The notes below the pieces were generated by a model. The model ran no database searches and was not told where the DNA came from. It saw only the letters and a list, made by a program, of their open reading frames with translations. From NCBI GenBank assembly GCA_030695945.1, contig JAUYOG010000066.1, forward strand, positions 1 through 64,000: 64,000 nucleotides of DNA, in the 5' to 3' direction. The position numbers and the translations under genes were made by a program. Source of the DNA: Ramlibacter sp. GTDB lineage: Bacteria; Pseudomonadota; Gammaproteobacteria; Burkholderiales; Burkholderiaceae_C. Position 1 is the first letter of the stretch; each line of letters begins with the position of its first letter. This document shows positions 17,698 to 25,436 of this stretch, in pieces.

Positions 17698-17997
17698 TCA
17701 CTTCGCCGGCTTGATCTCCGTCACCGTCAGCTTGCTGCCGTCCTTGGCGACATTGAACTGCACCTTGTCGCCGGGCTTGAGCTTGTCCAGCAGCGCGGCG
17801 TCGCTGACCTGGAACACCATCGTCATCGGCGGCATGTCGAGCGACTTGATCTCACCGTGCTTGAGCGTGATCTTCTTGTTGTCCTTGTCCACCTTGCGCA
17901 CTTCGCCATCGGCCATGGCCTGGGCGAGGGCGCCGATGGAAGTGGCAGCTCCCGCGGCGAAGATGACGGCGGAAATGAGTTTCGTAAGTGTCTTCAT
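17698..17997 (-). CDS. CusF-like periplasmic copper-binding protein (second copy)
   Basis: A 99-residue secreted CusF-domain protein. The signal peptide is KLISAVIFAAGAATSIGALA. Metal ligands are H47 (TLKHGEIKSL) and Met55, Met58, Met60 (DMPPMTMVF). The mature part is clearly paralogous to the downstream CusF protein, indicating a tandem duplication. The start overlaps the stop of the cupredoxin gene by 4 bp, so it is translated with it. It presumably shuttles Cu(I) in the periplasm to the oxidase or an export partner. Confidence 0.88.
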   Translation of the reverse strand: MKTLTKLISAVIFAAGAATSIGALAQAMADGEVRKVDKDNKKITLKHGEIKSLDMPPMTMVFQVSDAALLDKLKPGDKVQFNVAKDGSKLTVTEIKPAK

Positions 17998-18497
17998 GAT
18001 TTGTTTCCTTGATTGCTGGCGGGCAGGACGACGATGGTCCCGACCATGCCGGCCTGGTAGTGGCCGGGGAGGAGGCATGCGAATTGGAACTCGCCCGCCC
18101 GGTTGAAGTTCCAGACGAGGGGTTCGCTTTTCGCGGGCTTGACGTGGACCATGTGGGCCTCGTCGTGCTCCATGCCGGGGAACTTCATCATCGCGGCCGC
18201 GTGGGCGTCGAGTTCGTCCTTCGTGCCCAGCACGAGTTCGTGAAGCATCTGGCCGCCGTTCTTCACAACCAGTTTCACGATTTCGCCTTGGCGCACCTCG
18301 AGCCGCTCCGGCGTGAAGCGCATGTTGTCGGTCATGCGGATCTCGATGGTGCGGGTGACGGCGCCGGTGTTGCCGGCGATCCCCCAGTCTCTCTGCTCGC
18401 TGGCAATCACCTTGCGCGGGTGCTTGGCGCCCTCGTGCGCCGTGGCCGGAAGCGCGCTGGCGAGCAGGGCGGCCGCGATGATCATCGTCAACTTCAT
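17994..18497 (-). CDS. Cupredoxin-domain periplasmic protein
   Basis: A 167-residue secreted cupredoxin. After the signal peptide (ending LPATA) the fold includes RFTPERLEVRQGEIVKLVV. The type 1 copper ligands are His86 (MLHELVLG), Cys141, His146 and Met151 (FACLLPGHYQAGM). The Met-rich, acidic insertion AAAMMKFPGMEHDEAHMVH between strands may bind extra copper. It belongs to the plastocyanin/azurin-like group that accompanies CopA-type multicopper oxidases. It overlaps the CusF gene by 4 bp. Confidence 0.88.
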   Translation of the reverse strand: MKLTMIIAAALLASALPATAHEGAKHPRKVIASEQRDWGIAGNTGAVTRTIEIRMTDNMRFTPERLEVRQGEIVKLVVKNGGQMLHELVLGTKDELDAHAAAMMKFPGMEHDEAHMVHVKPAKSEPLVWNFNRAGEFQFACLLPGHYQAGMVGTIVVLPASNQGNKS

Positions 18498-18509
18498 GGG
18501 TGTGTCCTT

Positions 18510-19073
18510 TCAGTGGTGTTTGTGCTGTTGCGCGGGCTGCGTGTCCGTGCGCGGCGCGGTGGCCGCGGACACATAGCCGCGCAGGACCGAGTAGCGTTCG
18601 ACTTGCGACGCATCCAGCAAAGCCGTCTGGGCCAGGTGCGTGCGCAGGTGTTCTTCGCGCAGTTGCGCCTGCTTGCGGCCGATCTCGGCGGTGAGGCGCG
18701 ACAGCGTGCCCTCGTCGATCTGCCGTGTGCGGAAGGCCTGGTCCAGCGCGCGCTCGGCGGCGACCAGTTCCATGCCGAGCGCGCGGGCTCTCGCCTTGTG
18801 CCCGGTCATCAGCGTCTGCGTGGCGGCGCGTTGCTGCGGGGTCAGGGCCAAGGCGTCCGCGTGTTCGAGCACGTGCGCCGGGCCGGGGTAGCCGTTCAGC
18901 TCCGCGGCCTTCGCGAGGCCCATGCCCTGGCCCGCCAGCAGATCGGCGGCTTCGCGCTCGGACAGGGACTTGATGTCGCGCGCCTGCTCGCCGGCGTAGG
19001 GCGAAGTCTGCGCCTGTGCCGCGATGGCCGCAAGGCATGCGGCGGCAACGAGCATCTTCGGGATCGTGGTCAT
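18510..19073 (-). CDS. Periplasmic CpxP/Spy-like (LTxxQ) protein
   Basis: A 187-residue secreted helical protein: signal peptide MLVAAACLAAIAAQAQ, then helices containing LTPQQRAATQTLM, a variant of the LTxxQ motif of CpxP/Spy/CnrX-type proteins, a coiled-coil-like region (about 110-165) and a His-terminated tail (QQHKHH). Such proteins act as periplasmic chaperones or metal-linked sensors. I chose the ATG at 19073. An ATG at 19088 would add five residues but lacks a ribosome-binding site. It lies between the multicopper oxidase and the cupredoxin. Confidence 0.75.
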   Translation of the reverse strand: MTTIPKMLVAAACLAAIAAQAQTSPYAGEQARDIKSLSEREAADLLAGQGMGLAKAAELNGYPGPAHVLEHADALALTPQQRAATQTLMTGHKARARALGMELVAAERALDQAFRTRQIDEGTLSRLTAEIGRKQAQLREEHLRTHLAQTALLDASQVERYSVLRGYVSAATAPRTDTQPAQQHKHH

Positions 19074-19091
19074 GTGAAACTCTTTCATTTG

Positions 19092-20507
19092 TCAGTGGCC
19101 CGAGTGGCCGTTGGGTTTGCGGATGCGCACTTCCACATCCTTCTTCGGTACCGTCCTGGCGGGCATGGCGCCCGCGCCGGCCTTGCTTGTCCTTTCGGGT
19201 GGTGGCAGGCTGCCCGTGAACTCGTAGGCCACTGTGCCGGCCGGGTGCTTGAACCAGCCGGGGTTGCCGTAGTCGCCACGCTTTTGCTCGCGCCGCACCT
19301 TCAGCACCGAGAACATGCCGCCCATCTCCACCGAGCCGAACGGGCCTTCGCCCGTCATCATCGGGATGGTGTTTTCCGGCAGCGGCATCTCCATCTCCGC
19401 CATGTCGGCCATGCCGCGCTCGCCCATCACCATGTAGTCGGGCACGAGGTTGGTGATCTGGCGCACCACCTTGCGGTGGTCCACGCCGATCATGGTGGGC
19501 ACGTCGTGCCCCATCGCGTTCATCGTGTGATGGCTCTTGTGGCAGTGGAAGGCCCAGTCGCCTTCCTCGTTCGCAATGAACTCCACCTGGCGCATCTGCC
19601 CCACTGCGATGTCGGTTGTCACCTCGTGCCAGCGTGTGCCCTTGGGCGTCGGGCCGCCGTCCGTGCCGGTCACGACGAACTCATGGCCGTGCAGGTGCAT
19701 GGGATGGTTCGTCATCGTGAGGTTGCCCATGCGGATGCGCACCTTGTCGCCCAGCCGCACGTTGAGCGAGTCGATGCCCGGGAAGATGCGGCTGTTCCAC
19801 GACCACAGGTTGAAGTCCAGCATCGTCATGATCTTGGGCGTGTACGAGCCCGGCTCGATGTCGTAGGCGTTGAGCAGGAACACGAAATCGCGGTCCACCT
19901 CGTCGATCAGCGGGTGCCGGCCCTTGGGATGCGTGACCCAGAAGCCCATCATGCCCATCGCCATCTGCGTCATCTCGTCCGCATGCGGGTGGTACATGAA
20001 GGTGCCGGGACGCCGCGCCACGAACTCGTAGACGAACGTCTTGCCCGGACCGATCGCCTTTTGCGTCAAGCCGTTCACGCCATCCATGCCGTTGGGCAGG
20101 CGTTGGCCGTGCCAGTGGACGCTGGTGTGCTCCGGCAGCCTGTTGGTGACGAAGATGCGCACGCGGTCGCCCTCGACCACTTCGATCGTGGGCCCCGGCG
20201 ATTGGCCGTTGTAGCCCCACAGGTGGGCCTTGCAGCCGGGCGCCATCTCGCGCACCACGGGTTCGGCGACCAGGTGGAACTCCTTCACGCCGTTGTTCAT
20301 GCGCCAGGGCAACGTCCAGCCGTTGAGCGTCACGACGGGGTTGTAGGGCCGGCCGCTGCCCGGCACCAGCGGCGGCATGGTGTCCGGCTTGTCCTGGATC
20401 ATCGGCTCGGGCAGGGCGGCCATCGCCACCTTGCTCACGGCGGCGGCCGCGACGGCGCCGGTGATCGCGCCGGCGCCGGTGAGGAAGTTTCGTCGGTTGT
20501 TGTTCAT
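19092..20507 (-). CDS. Multicopper oxidase (CopA/PcoA-related), Tat-exported
   Basis: A 471-residue multicopper oxidase. The N-terminus NNRRNFLTGAGAITGAVAAA is a twin-arginine signal. All copper motifs are present: HWHG (131-134), HPH (173-175), HPMHLHGH (268-275) and HCHxxxHxxxxM (321-332), where Cys322, His327 and Met332 form the type 1 site. A Met-rich stretch (MADMAEMEMPLPENTIPMM, about 385-405) could bind Cu(I). It probably oxidises Cu(I) to the less toxic Cu(II) in the periplasm. The ATG at 20507 fits the Tat signal. It lies 10 bp behind the TolC-family gene. Confidence 0.9.
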   Translation of the reverse strand: MNNNRRNFLTGAGAITGAVAAAAVSKVAMAALPEPMIQDKPDTMPPLVPGSGRPYNPVVTLNGWTLPWRMNNGVKEFHLVAEPVVREMAPGCKAHLWGYNGQSPGPTIEVVEGDRVRIFVTNRLPEHTSVHWHGQRLPNGMDGVNGLTQKAIGPGKTFVYEFVARRPGTFMYHPHADEMTQMAMGMMGFWVTHPKGRHPLIDEVDRDFVFLLNAYDIEPGSYTPKIMTMLDFNLWSWNSRIFPGIDSLNVRLGDKVRIRMGNLTMTNHPMHLHGHEFVVTGTDGGPTPKGTRWHEVTTDIAVGQMRQVEFIANEEGDWAFHCHKSHHTMNAMGHDVPTMIGVDHRKVVRQITNLVPDYMVMGERGMADMAEMEMPLPENTIPMMTGEGPFGSVEMGGMFSVLKVRREQKRGDYGNPGWFKHPAGTVAYEFTGSLPPPERTSKAGAGAMPARTVPKKDVEVRIRKPNGHSGH

Positions 20508-20517
20508 GGGTGTGTCC

Positions 20518-21930
20518 TCAATGCCGCTCGTCGCTGCCTGCGCGCCCGCCTGCGGCAGCAGGTGCAATCGGTGTCGCCATGGGCTTTCCGATCAGGGAGG
20601 CGGCCAACCCCGCGTCCGCCAGCCAGAACTGCTGCTGCGCGTCGATGGCGGCGATCACGCTGGCGATCTGCTCGCGCGTGTCGGCCAGCAGCTCGAACAC
20701 GCCGATCAGCATGCCGTTGTAGCGAAGCACGTTCTCCTCCGCCATCGTCTTGCGCAGCGGCACGATCTCGTCACGGTAGTGCCGCGCCACGTCGTGCGCG
20801 GTGCGATAGGCCGAGTAGCTTTCGCGCAGGTGCGAGGTGGCGCCGCGTACCACGGCGTCGTAGCGGGCGGCGGCGGCCAGCGTCTGCGCGTTCATCGCCG
20901 CGCGCGCGGCCGCTCCGCCGTCGAAGAGCGGCAGTCGGATCGACAGCTCGAACCCCCTGCGGTTGGCGCGTTCGCCGCCGTCGAACACCGTGTCGTGGCG
21001 AACGCCCAGTTCAGTGTCGAAGAGGCTGTTCGCCAGCGCCAGGCCCTGGGCCTTGCCCGCGCCTTCCAGCTGCAGTCGTGCAAGCCGGATGTCCAGCCGC
21101 TGCTGCAAGGCGGCGCCGCTGACATCGGCCGCGGCGCGGGGCTCCTTCGGCAAGTCCGGCAGCCGTTCGGGCAGCTTCAGCTGCGCGGCCTGCGCATCGT
21201 CCAGCCCGAGCTGGCGCACCAGGTCCTCGCGCGCCGCGGTGGCGGCGTGCTGCGACAGGGCGAGCTGCGCCGTCGCGTCGGCGTAGAAGGCGTGCTGGCG
21301 TGCGCGCTGCAGCTTCGTGAAGTTGCCGACCTGCTGCATGCGCCGGGCCAGTTCGGCGCTGGCTTCGGCGGCGTCCTTCACCTGGACGGCGTACGCGAGC
21401 TTCTGGGTCGATGCGACTGCCTGCACCCAGGCCCGGCGAACGCTCGAAACCTGGTCGACCACATCGGCCGCCAGTTGGGCTTTCGCCTGCGCCACTCGGT
21501 TGTCCGCAACCGCGCGGCGGTGCGGCAGGGTAAGCAGGTCCAGCAAGCCGAACGACAACAACCGCCCCAGCTCCAGTTCGCTGCCCAGGCGCGTTCGCTC
21601 GAAGCTGAAGACGGGGTTCGCGATGCGGCCTTGCTGGTCGGCCGCGGTCATCTCCGTCCAGCTTTGCGCCACCAGCGACTGCATGGCGGGACTGTTCGCG
21701 AGCGCCAGCCGCACCGCGTCTTCCATGGCCAGCGGCTCGGCCAGCAATTGCCGCGCGAGGCGCTGCCTGGCCTGTGCCGCTTCGGGCGTGCGGCTCAGCT
21801 CCAGCCGGCCATGGGTGAAATCTGCCGTGGTGGCATTGGTTTCCCTGAGCGCCTGGTCGACGTCGACGCTCGCGCAGCCTGCGAGCAAGGCGGCCGCCGC
21901 CAGGGCGACAAGCGTGTTCGGGGTTCTCAT
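20518..21930 (-). CDS. TolC-family outer membrane protein (lipoprotein)
   Basis: A 470-residue outer-membrane efflux protein of the TolC/CusC superfamily. The signal peptide ends in a lipobox (LLAGCASVD), as in CusC and OprM. Two long helical repeats follow, with the typical ALANSPAMQSLVAQSW in the first and LFDTELGVRHDTVFDGGERA before the second beta region, then FELSIRLPLFDGG. Normally such a channel joins an RND pump and an adaptor, but no cusA or cusB genes are in this island. It may work with a pump encoded elsewhere or play a pump-independent role. Start at 21930 overlaps the preceding small gene by 4 bp. Confidence 0.87.
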   Translation of the reverse strand: MRTPNTLVALAAAALLAGCASVDVDQALRETNATTADFTHGRLELSRTPEAAQARQRLARQLLAEPLAMEDAVRLALANSPAMQSLVAQSWTEMTAADQQGRIANPVFSFERTRLGSELELGRLLSFGLLDLLTLPHRRAVADNRVAQAKAQLAADVVDQVSSVRRAWVQAVASTQKLAYAVQVKDAAEASAELARRMQQVGNFTKLQRARQHAFYADATAQLALSQHAATAAREDLVRQLGLDDAQAAQLKLPERLPDLPKEPRAAADVSGAALQQRLDIRLARLQLEGAGKAQGLALANSLFDTELGVRHDTVFDGGERANRRGFELSIRLPLFDGGAAARAAMNAQTLAAAARYDAVVRGATSHLRESYSAYRTAHDVARHYRDEIVPLRKTMAEENVLRYNGMLIGVFELLADTREQIASVIAAIDAQQQFWLADAGLAASLIGKPMATPIAPAAAGGRAGSDERH

Positions 21931-22235
21931 CGCTCGGCTCCCCCTGGCTTGTGATGGGCGCCGTGGGGGCCGGACGCGGATGTCATGGGCGCCGCAGCGG
22001 AGGCCGGTTGCGCGGCTTCGCGCGCATAGGCGCGCCAGCCGCCCACGCCCTGGACGGTGTCGTTGGCCTGCCGCCAGGGCACGGTCTTTTCTTCCGAGAA
22101 CGGCTGGTAGCCGTCGAACGCGGAACGCCAGGCCGCCGGCGCGGTGGGCGGGCTGGCCGGGGCCTGCGCCTGCGCCGCGGCGGCGACGGCGGCGCCGAGC
22201 ACCGCCAGCAAAGCAATGTACAAGTGTCGTTTCAC
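21927..22235 (-). CDS. Small secreted protein of the copper operon
   Basis: A 102-residue protein starting at GTG 22235 (GAGG upstream). It has a signal peptide (LYIALLAVLGAAVAAAAQAQA), then a conserved-looking core AWRSAFDGYQPFSEEKTVPW, with NDTVQGVGGWRAYAREA, and a His-ending tail (GPHGAHHKPGG). Proteins of this kind are found ahead of CusC-like genes in betaproteobacterial copper loci, but I know of no assigned function. It overlaps the TolC-family gene by 4 bp (ATGA), so it is translationally coupled. Confidence 0.68.
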   Translation of the reverse strand: MKRHLYIALLAVLGAAVAAAAQAQAPASPPTAPAAWRSAFDGYQPFSEEKTVPWRQANDTVQGVGGWRAYAREAAQPASAAAPMTSASGPHGAHHKPGGAER

Positions 22236-22337
22236 GAAAGTCCTCGCGTCGTTCGGGGAGAGGCGCGCCGGTGCCGGACGGCACGGGCAGCGGGCGGGCA
22301 GCCGCAAGCACGCCGCATCAGCGGCGGCGCGGGCGCC

Positions 22338-22763
22338 TCAGGCGCGTGGAGGCTTGTCGGGAACGGGAGAGGGGCGTGCGACCACCGCGACCAGCGGTTC
22401 GATGAGGTCGGCCCGCGGGGCAGGTGAGGCGGCCGGCCACTGCTGCGTCTGCGCCAACGCAACGCCATGGCAGCACGCCGCGCAAACACCGCAGGTGTGG
22501 GAACCGTCGGCGACCGGTTGAGCCCCATCGCCGGCGCTGCCCGCATGGCCAGTGTCCATATGATGCTGTGCGTGAACCGCCTGCATGTCGTGGTGGGCGG
22601 CGTGCATGTCGTGATGGCTCACGGCCTCCCCGTGCGGGGGTGCCTTGGCAACGACCGCGGCCCGCTGCGCCGGCCCGCAGAACAGCATGGTCGCGGCGGC
22701 CCATCCCTGCAGGGGCAGGGCGGCCAGCAGGAGCCAGGCGAGGAGCAGGCGGAAGCGCAGCAT
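22338..22763 (-). CDS. His/Met-rich secreted protein with Cys cluster (copper-regulated, DUF2946-like)
   Basis: A 141-residue protein with a signal peptide (LLLAWLLLAALPLQGWAA), a His/Met-rich middle (SHHDMHAAHHDMQAVHAQHH) and a cysteine cluster HTCGVCAACCHGVAL. The length, the HxCGVCAACCHG motif and the position at the head of the copper operon recall DUF2946/CopL-type proteins linked to copper induction. It lies 102 bp upstream of the next gene on the same strand. Metal binding is strongly suggested by composition, but the exact role is not known. Confidence 0.7.
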   Translation of the reverse strand: MLRFRLLLAWLLLAALPLQGWAAATMLFCGPAQRAAVVAKAPPHGEAVSHHDMHAAHHDMQAVHAQHHMDTGHAGSAGDGAQPVADGSHTCGVCAACCHGVALAQTQQWPAASPAPRADLIEPLVAVVARPSPVPDKPPRA

Positions 22764-22950
22764 GAGCGCGCGATTCTACTTGTGCCCGTGCCGCCCTGCT
22801 CGCCGGCCGGACATGACCGCGGCAGCGCAGGACATCTCCTACATGCAAAGCCCCCGGTTGGCCGACAGCTTTCCCTGGCCGAGCTACCTAGAGTGGAAGA
22901 CTCGCCGGCGCCGCTGGCGTTTTTTCGATATGCCCGAGAGGAAGCAAACC

Positions 22951-23223
22951 ATGAACAGCGAAACCAGCGATAGCGGAATCACCACGATGAACGGACCCGG
23001 CGCCACCGGTGGCCTCAATGGCGGCGTGGTGCATCGCGTCGCGCAAAAAGCCCACGAAACCGTCGACAAGCTCGAACAGTCGGTTTCGACGGGGAGCGAG
23101 CGCGTGATGACGATGCAGGAAGAATACGGCTCTTACGCCCGGGAACAGATCAAGGCCCATCCCCTGAGCACCGTGGCCGGCGCGTTCGCCCTCGGCCTGC
23201 TGCTCGGCAAGATCCTGCGCTAA
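22951..23223 (+). CDS. DUF883 (ElaB/YqjD-like) small membrane-anchored protein
   Basis: A 90-residue protein with an amphipathic helical region (VVHRVAQKAHETVDKLEQSV, about 28-65) and a C-terminal glycine-containing membrane anchor (TVAGAFALGLLLGKILR). This is the ElaB/YqjD layout of stress-associated, ribosome-interacting inner-membrane proteins. GAGAGGAAG precedes the ATG. A TAGAGT hexamer at 22889-22894 may be its -10. It stands alone between the copper operon and the CDF remnant and shows no link to either. Confidence 0.75.
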   Translation: MNSETSDSGITTMNGPGATGGLNGGVVHRVAQKAHETVDKLEQSVSTGSERVMTMQEEYGSYAREQIKAHPLSTVAGAFALGLLLGKILR

Positions 23224-23236
23224 GCCCCTCGGCCGA

Positions 23237-23865
23237 TCAGCGCGTCGCGTCCCAGGCCAGCTCCCGCCGGGCCTGGCGCAGCACGCTCCACCCTGCGCTG
23301 ATCGCCAGCGACGACATCACGGCGGCCACGGCCAGGTCCGGCCACGCGGTCCCGTGCCGAACACTCCCAGCGCGGCCAGCATCACCGCGACGTTGCCGAT
23401 GGCATCGTTGCGTGTGCACAGCCACACCCCGCGCATGTTCGCGTCGCCGCTGCGGAACGAGTAAAGAAGGAGGGCCACGCCCACATTGGCGGCCAGCGCC
23501 AGCGCGCCGACCACGCCCATCGTGAGCGCCTCCGGCGGCGTGCCGCGCGATAAGGCCCACAGGGCGTGTATAAGCACCGCCACCCCGAACGCCAACATGC
23601 TCGCTGCCTTCACCAGGGCCGCGCGGGCGTGCCAGGCCACACCCAGGCCGAGCACGGCCAGTGTCAGGCCGTAATTGGCCGCGTCCCCGAAGAAATCGAT
23701 CGCGTCCGCGAGAAGCGACACCGAGCCGGACTGCAGGCCCGCGCCGATCTCGACGGCGAACATGAGGGCGTTGACGAAGAGGGCGATCCAGAGCACCCGG
23801 CGATAGCCGGCAGCGGGCGGGGTGCGGCCCGGCTGGGGGTCATGATTGCAGCAATGAGCGGACAT
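23237..23865 (-). pseudogene. Frameshifted cation diffusion facilitator (CDF) transporter
   Basis: From the ATG at 23865 the frame encodes an N-terminal His/Cys tail (MSAHCCNHD) and a CDF membrane domain (LLADAIDFFGDAANYGLTLAV, with the Asp residues that bind metal), up to LCTRNDAIGNVAVML. Near 23351-23353 the reading frame breaks. The continuation (TAWPDLAVAAVMSSLAISAG...ARRELAWDATR) lies in the next frame to 23237. Restoring one G in a GGG run would join both parts as GTGTAWPDLAVA. It may be a real inactivation or a sequencing error. The gene reads from the MerR-type promoter that it shares with the divergent cadR. Confidence 0.75.
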
Positions 23866-23890
23866 TCGCTTCCCTTTGGGTTTGTTGCGG

Positions 23891-23922
23891 TATTTGAAAC
23901 CCTGGAGCCACTCCAATGTCAA
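23891..23922 (-). promoter_or_regulatory. MerR-family (CadR/ZntR-type) promoter-operator for the CDF gene
   Basis: On the minus strand a -35 TTGACA (23917-23922) and a -10-like CAAATA (23891-23896) are separated by 20 bp. The over-long spacer carries the dyad TTGGAGTGGCTCCAG (TGGAG-tgg-CTCCA at 23903-23915). This is almost the ZntR/CadR operator, where the regulator untwists an elongated spacer when it binds metal. The divergent regulator gene begins at 23941. Confidence 0.75.
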
Positions 23923-23940
23923 ACGGTCTAGCATAGACCC

Positions 23941-24378
23941 ATGAAGATCAGCGATTTGAGCCGCGCCACGGGCGTCGACGTGGAGACGATCCGCTACTAC
24001 GAGAAGGCGGGCCTGCTGCCCGCCCCGGCGCGGGAGGCCAACGGCTACCGCAGCTACGGGCCGGCGCATCTCGAGCGCCTGGCCTTCGTGCGCCATTGCC
24101 GCGGCCTGGACATCCCGATGGCGGAGGTGAAGCGCCTGCTGGATTTTGTGGGCGGCACCCGCGACGGGTGCGGCGACATCGACGCCTTGATCGACGCACA
24201 GTTGCTGCGCGTGCGGGCTCGCCTCAAGAGCCTGCGGGCGCTGGAGCGGCAACTGTCCGCACTGCGCAGCAGCTGCGATTCCGACCACGCGACGCACGAG
24301 TGCGGCATCCTGCACGAACTGGTGGCGGCGGCGCACGGCGAGGCCTGCGCGTGCCACGGCGAAGGACAGGCACGGTGA
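23941..24378 (+). CDS. cadR: Cd(II)/Pb(II)-responsive MerR-family regulator
   Basis: A 145-residue MerR-family activator. The N-terminal winged helix reads KISDLSRATGVDVETIRYYEK. The metal-sensing cysteines are Cys77 (DGCGDID), Cys112 and Cys121, as in CadR/PbrR. The tail has further ligands (HGEACACHGEG). It binds Cd, Pb or Zn and activates export genes. Its own start is 18 bp from the -35 of the operator that drives the CDF gene on the opposite strand. Its stop overlaps the start of the DMT permease gene (GTGA), so the permease is under the same control. Confidence 0.88.
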   Translation: MKISDLSRATGVDVETIRYYEKAGLLPAPAREANGYRSYGPAHLERLAFVRHCRGLDIPMAEVKRLLDFVGGTRDGCGDIDALIDAQLLRVRARLKSLRALERQLSALRSSCDSDHATHECGILHELVAAAHGEACACHGEGQAR

Positions 24379-25427
24379 AATCGACCCTGCAACGCGGCGT
24401 GCTGGCCGCCCTGGCGGCAGCGCTGCTGTTCGGCGCGGGCACGCCGCTGGCGAAGCTGCTGCTCGCGCAGGCCAGCCCCTGGTTGCTTGCGGCACTGCTC
24501 TACCTCGGCTCGGGCGCCGGGTTATGGCTGCTGCGGCGCCTGCGCGGCGCCTCGAAGGTGCGATTGCCGGCGGGCGAGGGCAAGTGGCTGGCCGGGGCCG
24601 TCGTTGCCGGCGGCGTGCTAGGCCCCGTGCTGCTGATGCTGGGCCTGGCGCGCATGAACGCATCTTCGGCGTCGCTGCTGCTGAACGCGGAGGGCGTGTT
24701 CACGGCGCTGCTCGCGTGGTTCGTGTTCAAGGAGAATTTCGACCGCCGCATCGCGCTGGGCATGCTGGCCATCGTCGCGGGCGGCCTGGTGCTCGCTTGG
24801 CCGGGCCAGCTGGATTGGCCGGGCTGGCAACCCGCGTTGTATGTGACCGCGGCGTGCTTCGCCTGGGCCGTCGACAACAACCTCACGCGCAAGGTCTCGC
24901 TGGCGGACGCATCGTGGATCGCGATGGTCAAGGGGCTAGCGGCCGGGAGCACCAACCTGGCCCTGGCCTTGCTGCTGGGCGCTGCGTGGCCGGCGCCCAC
25001 GGTGGTCCTCGCCGCGGCGGCGGTGGGCTTCGCGAGTTACGGTGCGAGCCTCGCGCTGTTCGTCGTCGGACTGCGCGAACTGGGCACCGCGCGCACGGGC
25101 GCGTACTTCTCGGTTGCGCCGTTCTTCGGTGCGCTGCTGGCCATCGCACTGCTGGGCGAGACGGTCACGGCGCCGCTGCTGGTTGCCGGCGCGTTGATGG
25201 CCGTCGGGGTCGCGCTGCACCTGTCCGAGCGCCACGAGCACCGCCATGCGCACGAGGTAATGGAGCACTCGCATGACCATGTGCACGGCGCGGGCGATCC
25301 GCACCACGACCATGTCCACGTGCCGCCCGTTCCCGCCGGCACGCGGCACAGCCATCCGCACCTGCACGAGCCCATGGTTCACAGCCACCCGCATTTCCCG
25401 GACGCGCACCACCGGCACGGGCATTGA
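24375..25427 (+). CDS. EamA/DMT-family permease with His-rich C-terminal tail
   Basis: A 350-residue member of the drug/metabolite transporter superfamily with ten predicted membrane helices in two EamA repeats (LLFGAGTPLAKLLLAQASPW at the start, FFGALLAIALLGETVTAPLL near the end). The last 64 residues contain 23 histidines (HEHRHAHE, HSHDHVH, HHDHVH, HSHPHLH, HHRHGH), a metal-binding tail like that of ZIP and CDF transporters. The GTG start overlaps the cadR stop by 4 bp. A heavy-metal efflux role is inferred from the tail and the coupling. Family members otherwise export metabolites. Confidence 0.82.
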   Translation: MKSTLQRGVLAALAAALLFGAGTPLAKLLLAQASPWLLAALLYLGSGAGLWLLRRLRGASKVRLPAGEGKWLAGAVVAGGVLGPVLLMLGLARMNASSASLLLNAEGVFTALLAWFVFKENFDRRIALGMLAIVAGGLVLAWPGQLDWPGWQPALYVTAACFAWAVDNNLTRKVSLADASWIAMVKGLAAGSTNLALALLLGAAWPAPTVVLAAAAVGFASYGASLALFVVGLRELGTARTGAYFSVAPFFGALLAIALLGETVTAPLLVAGALMAVGVALHLSERHEHRHAHEVMEHSHDHVHGAGDPHHDHVHVPPVPAGTRHSHPHLHEPMVHSHPHFPDAHHRHGH

Positions 25428-25436
25428 CGAGGGCGA

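Noticed and set aside
18009..21122. 1037-codon plus-strand open frame opposite the copper operon
   Set aside because: Composition (His, Arg, Ala, Val) is typical of antisense shadows, and the opposite strand codes for four recognisable copper proteins.
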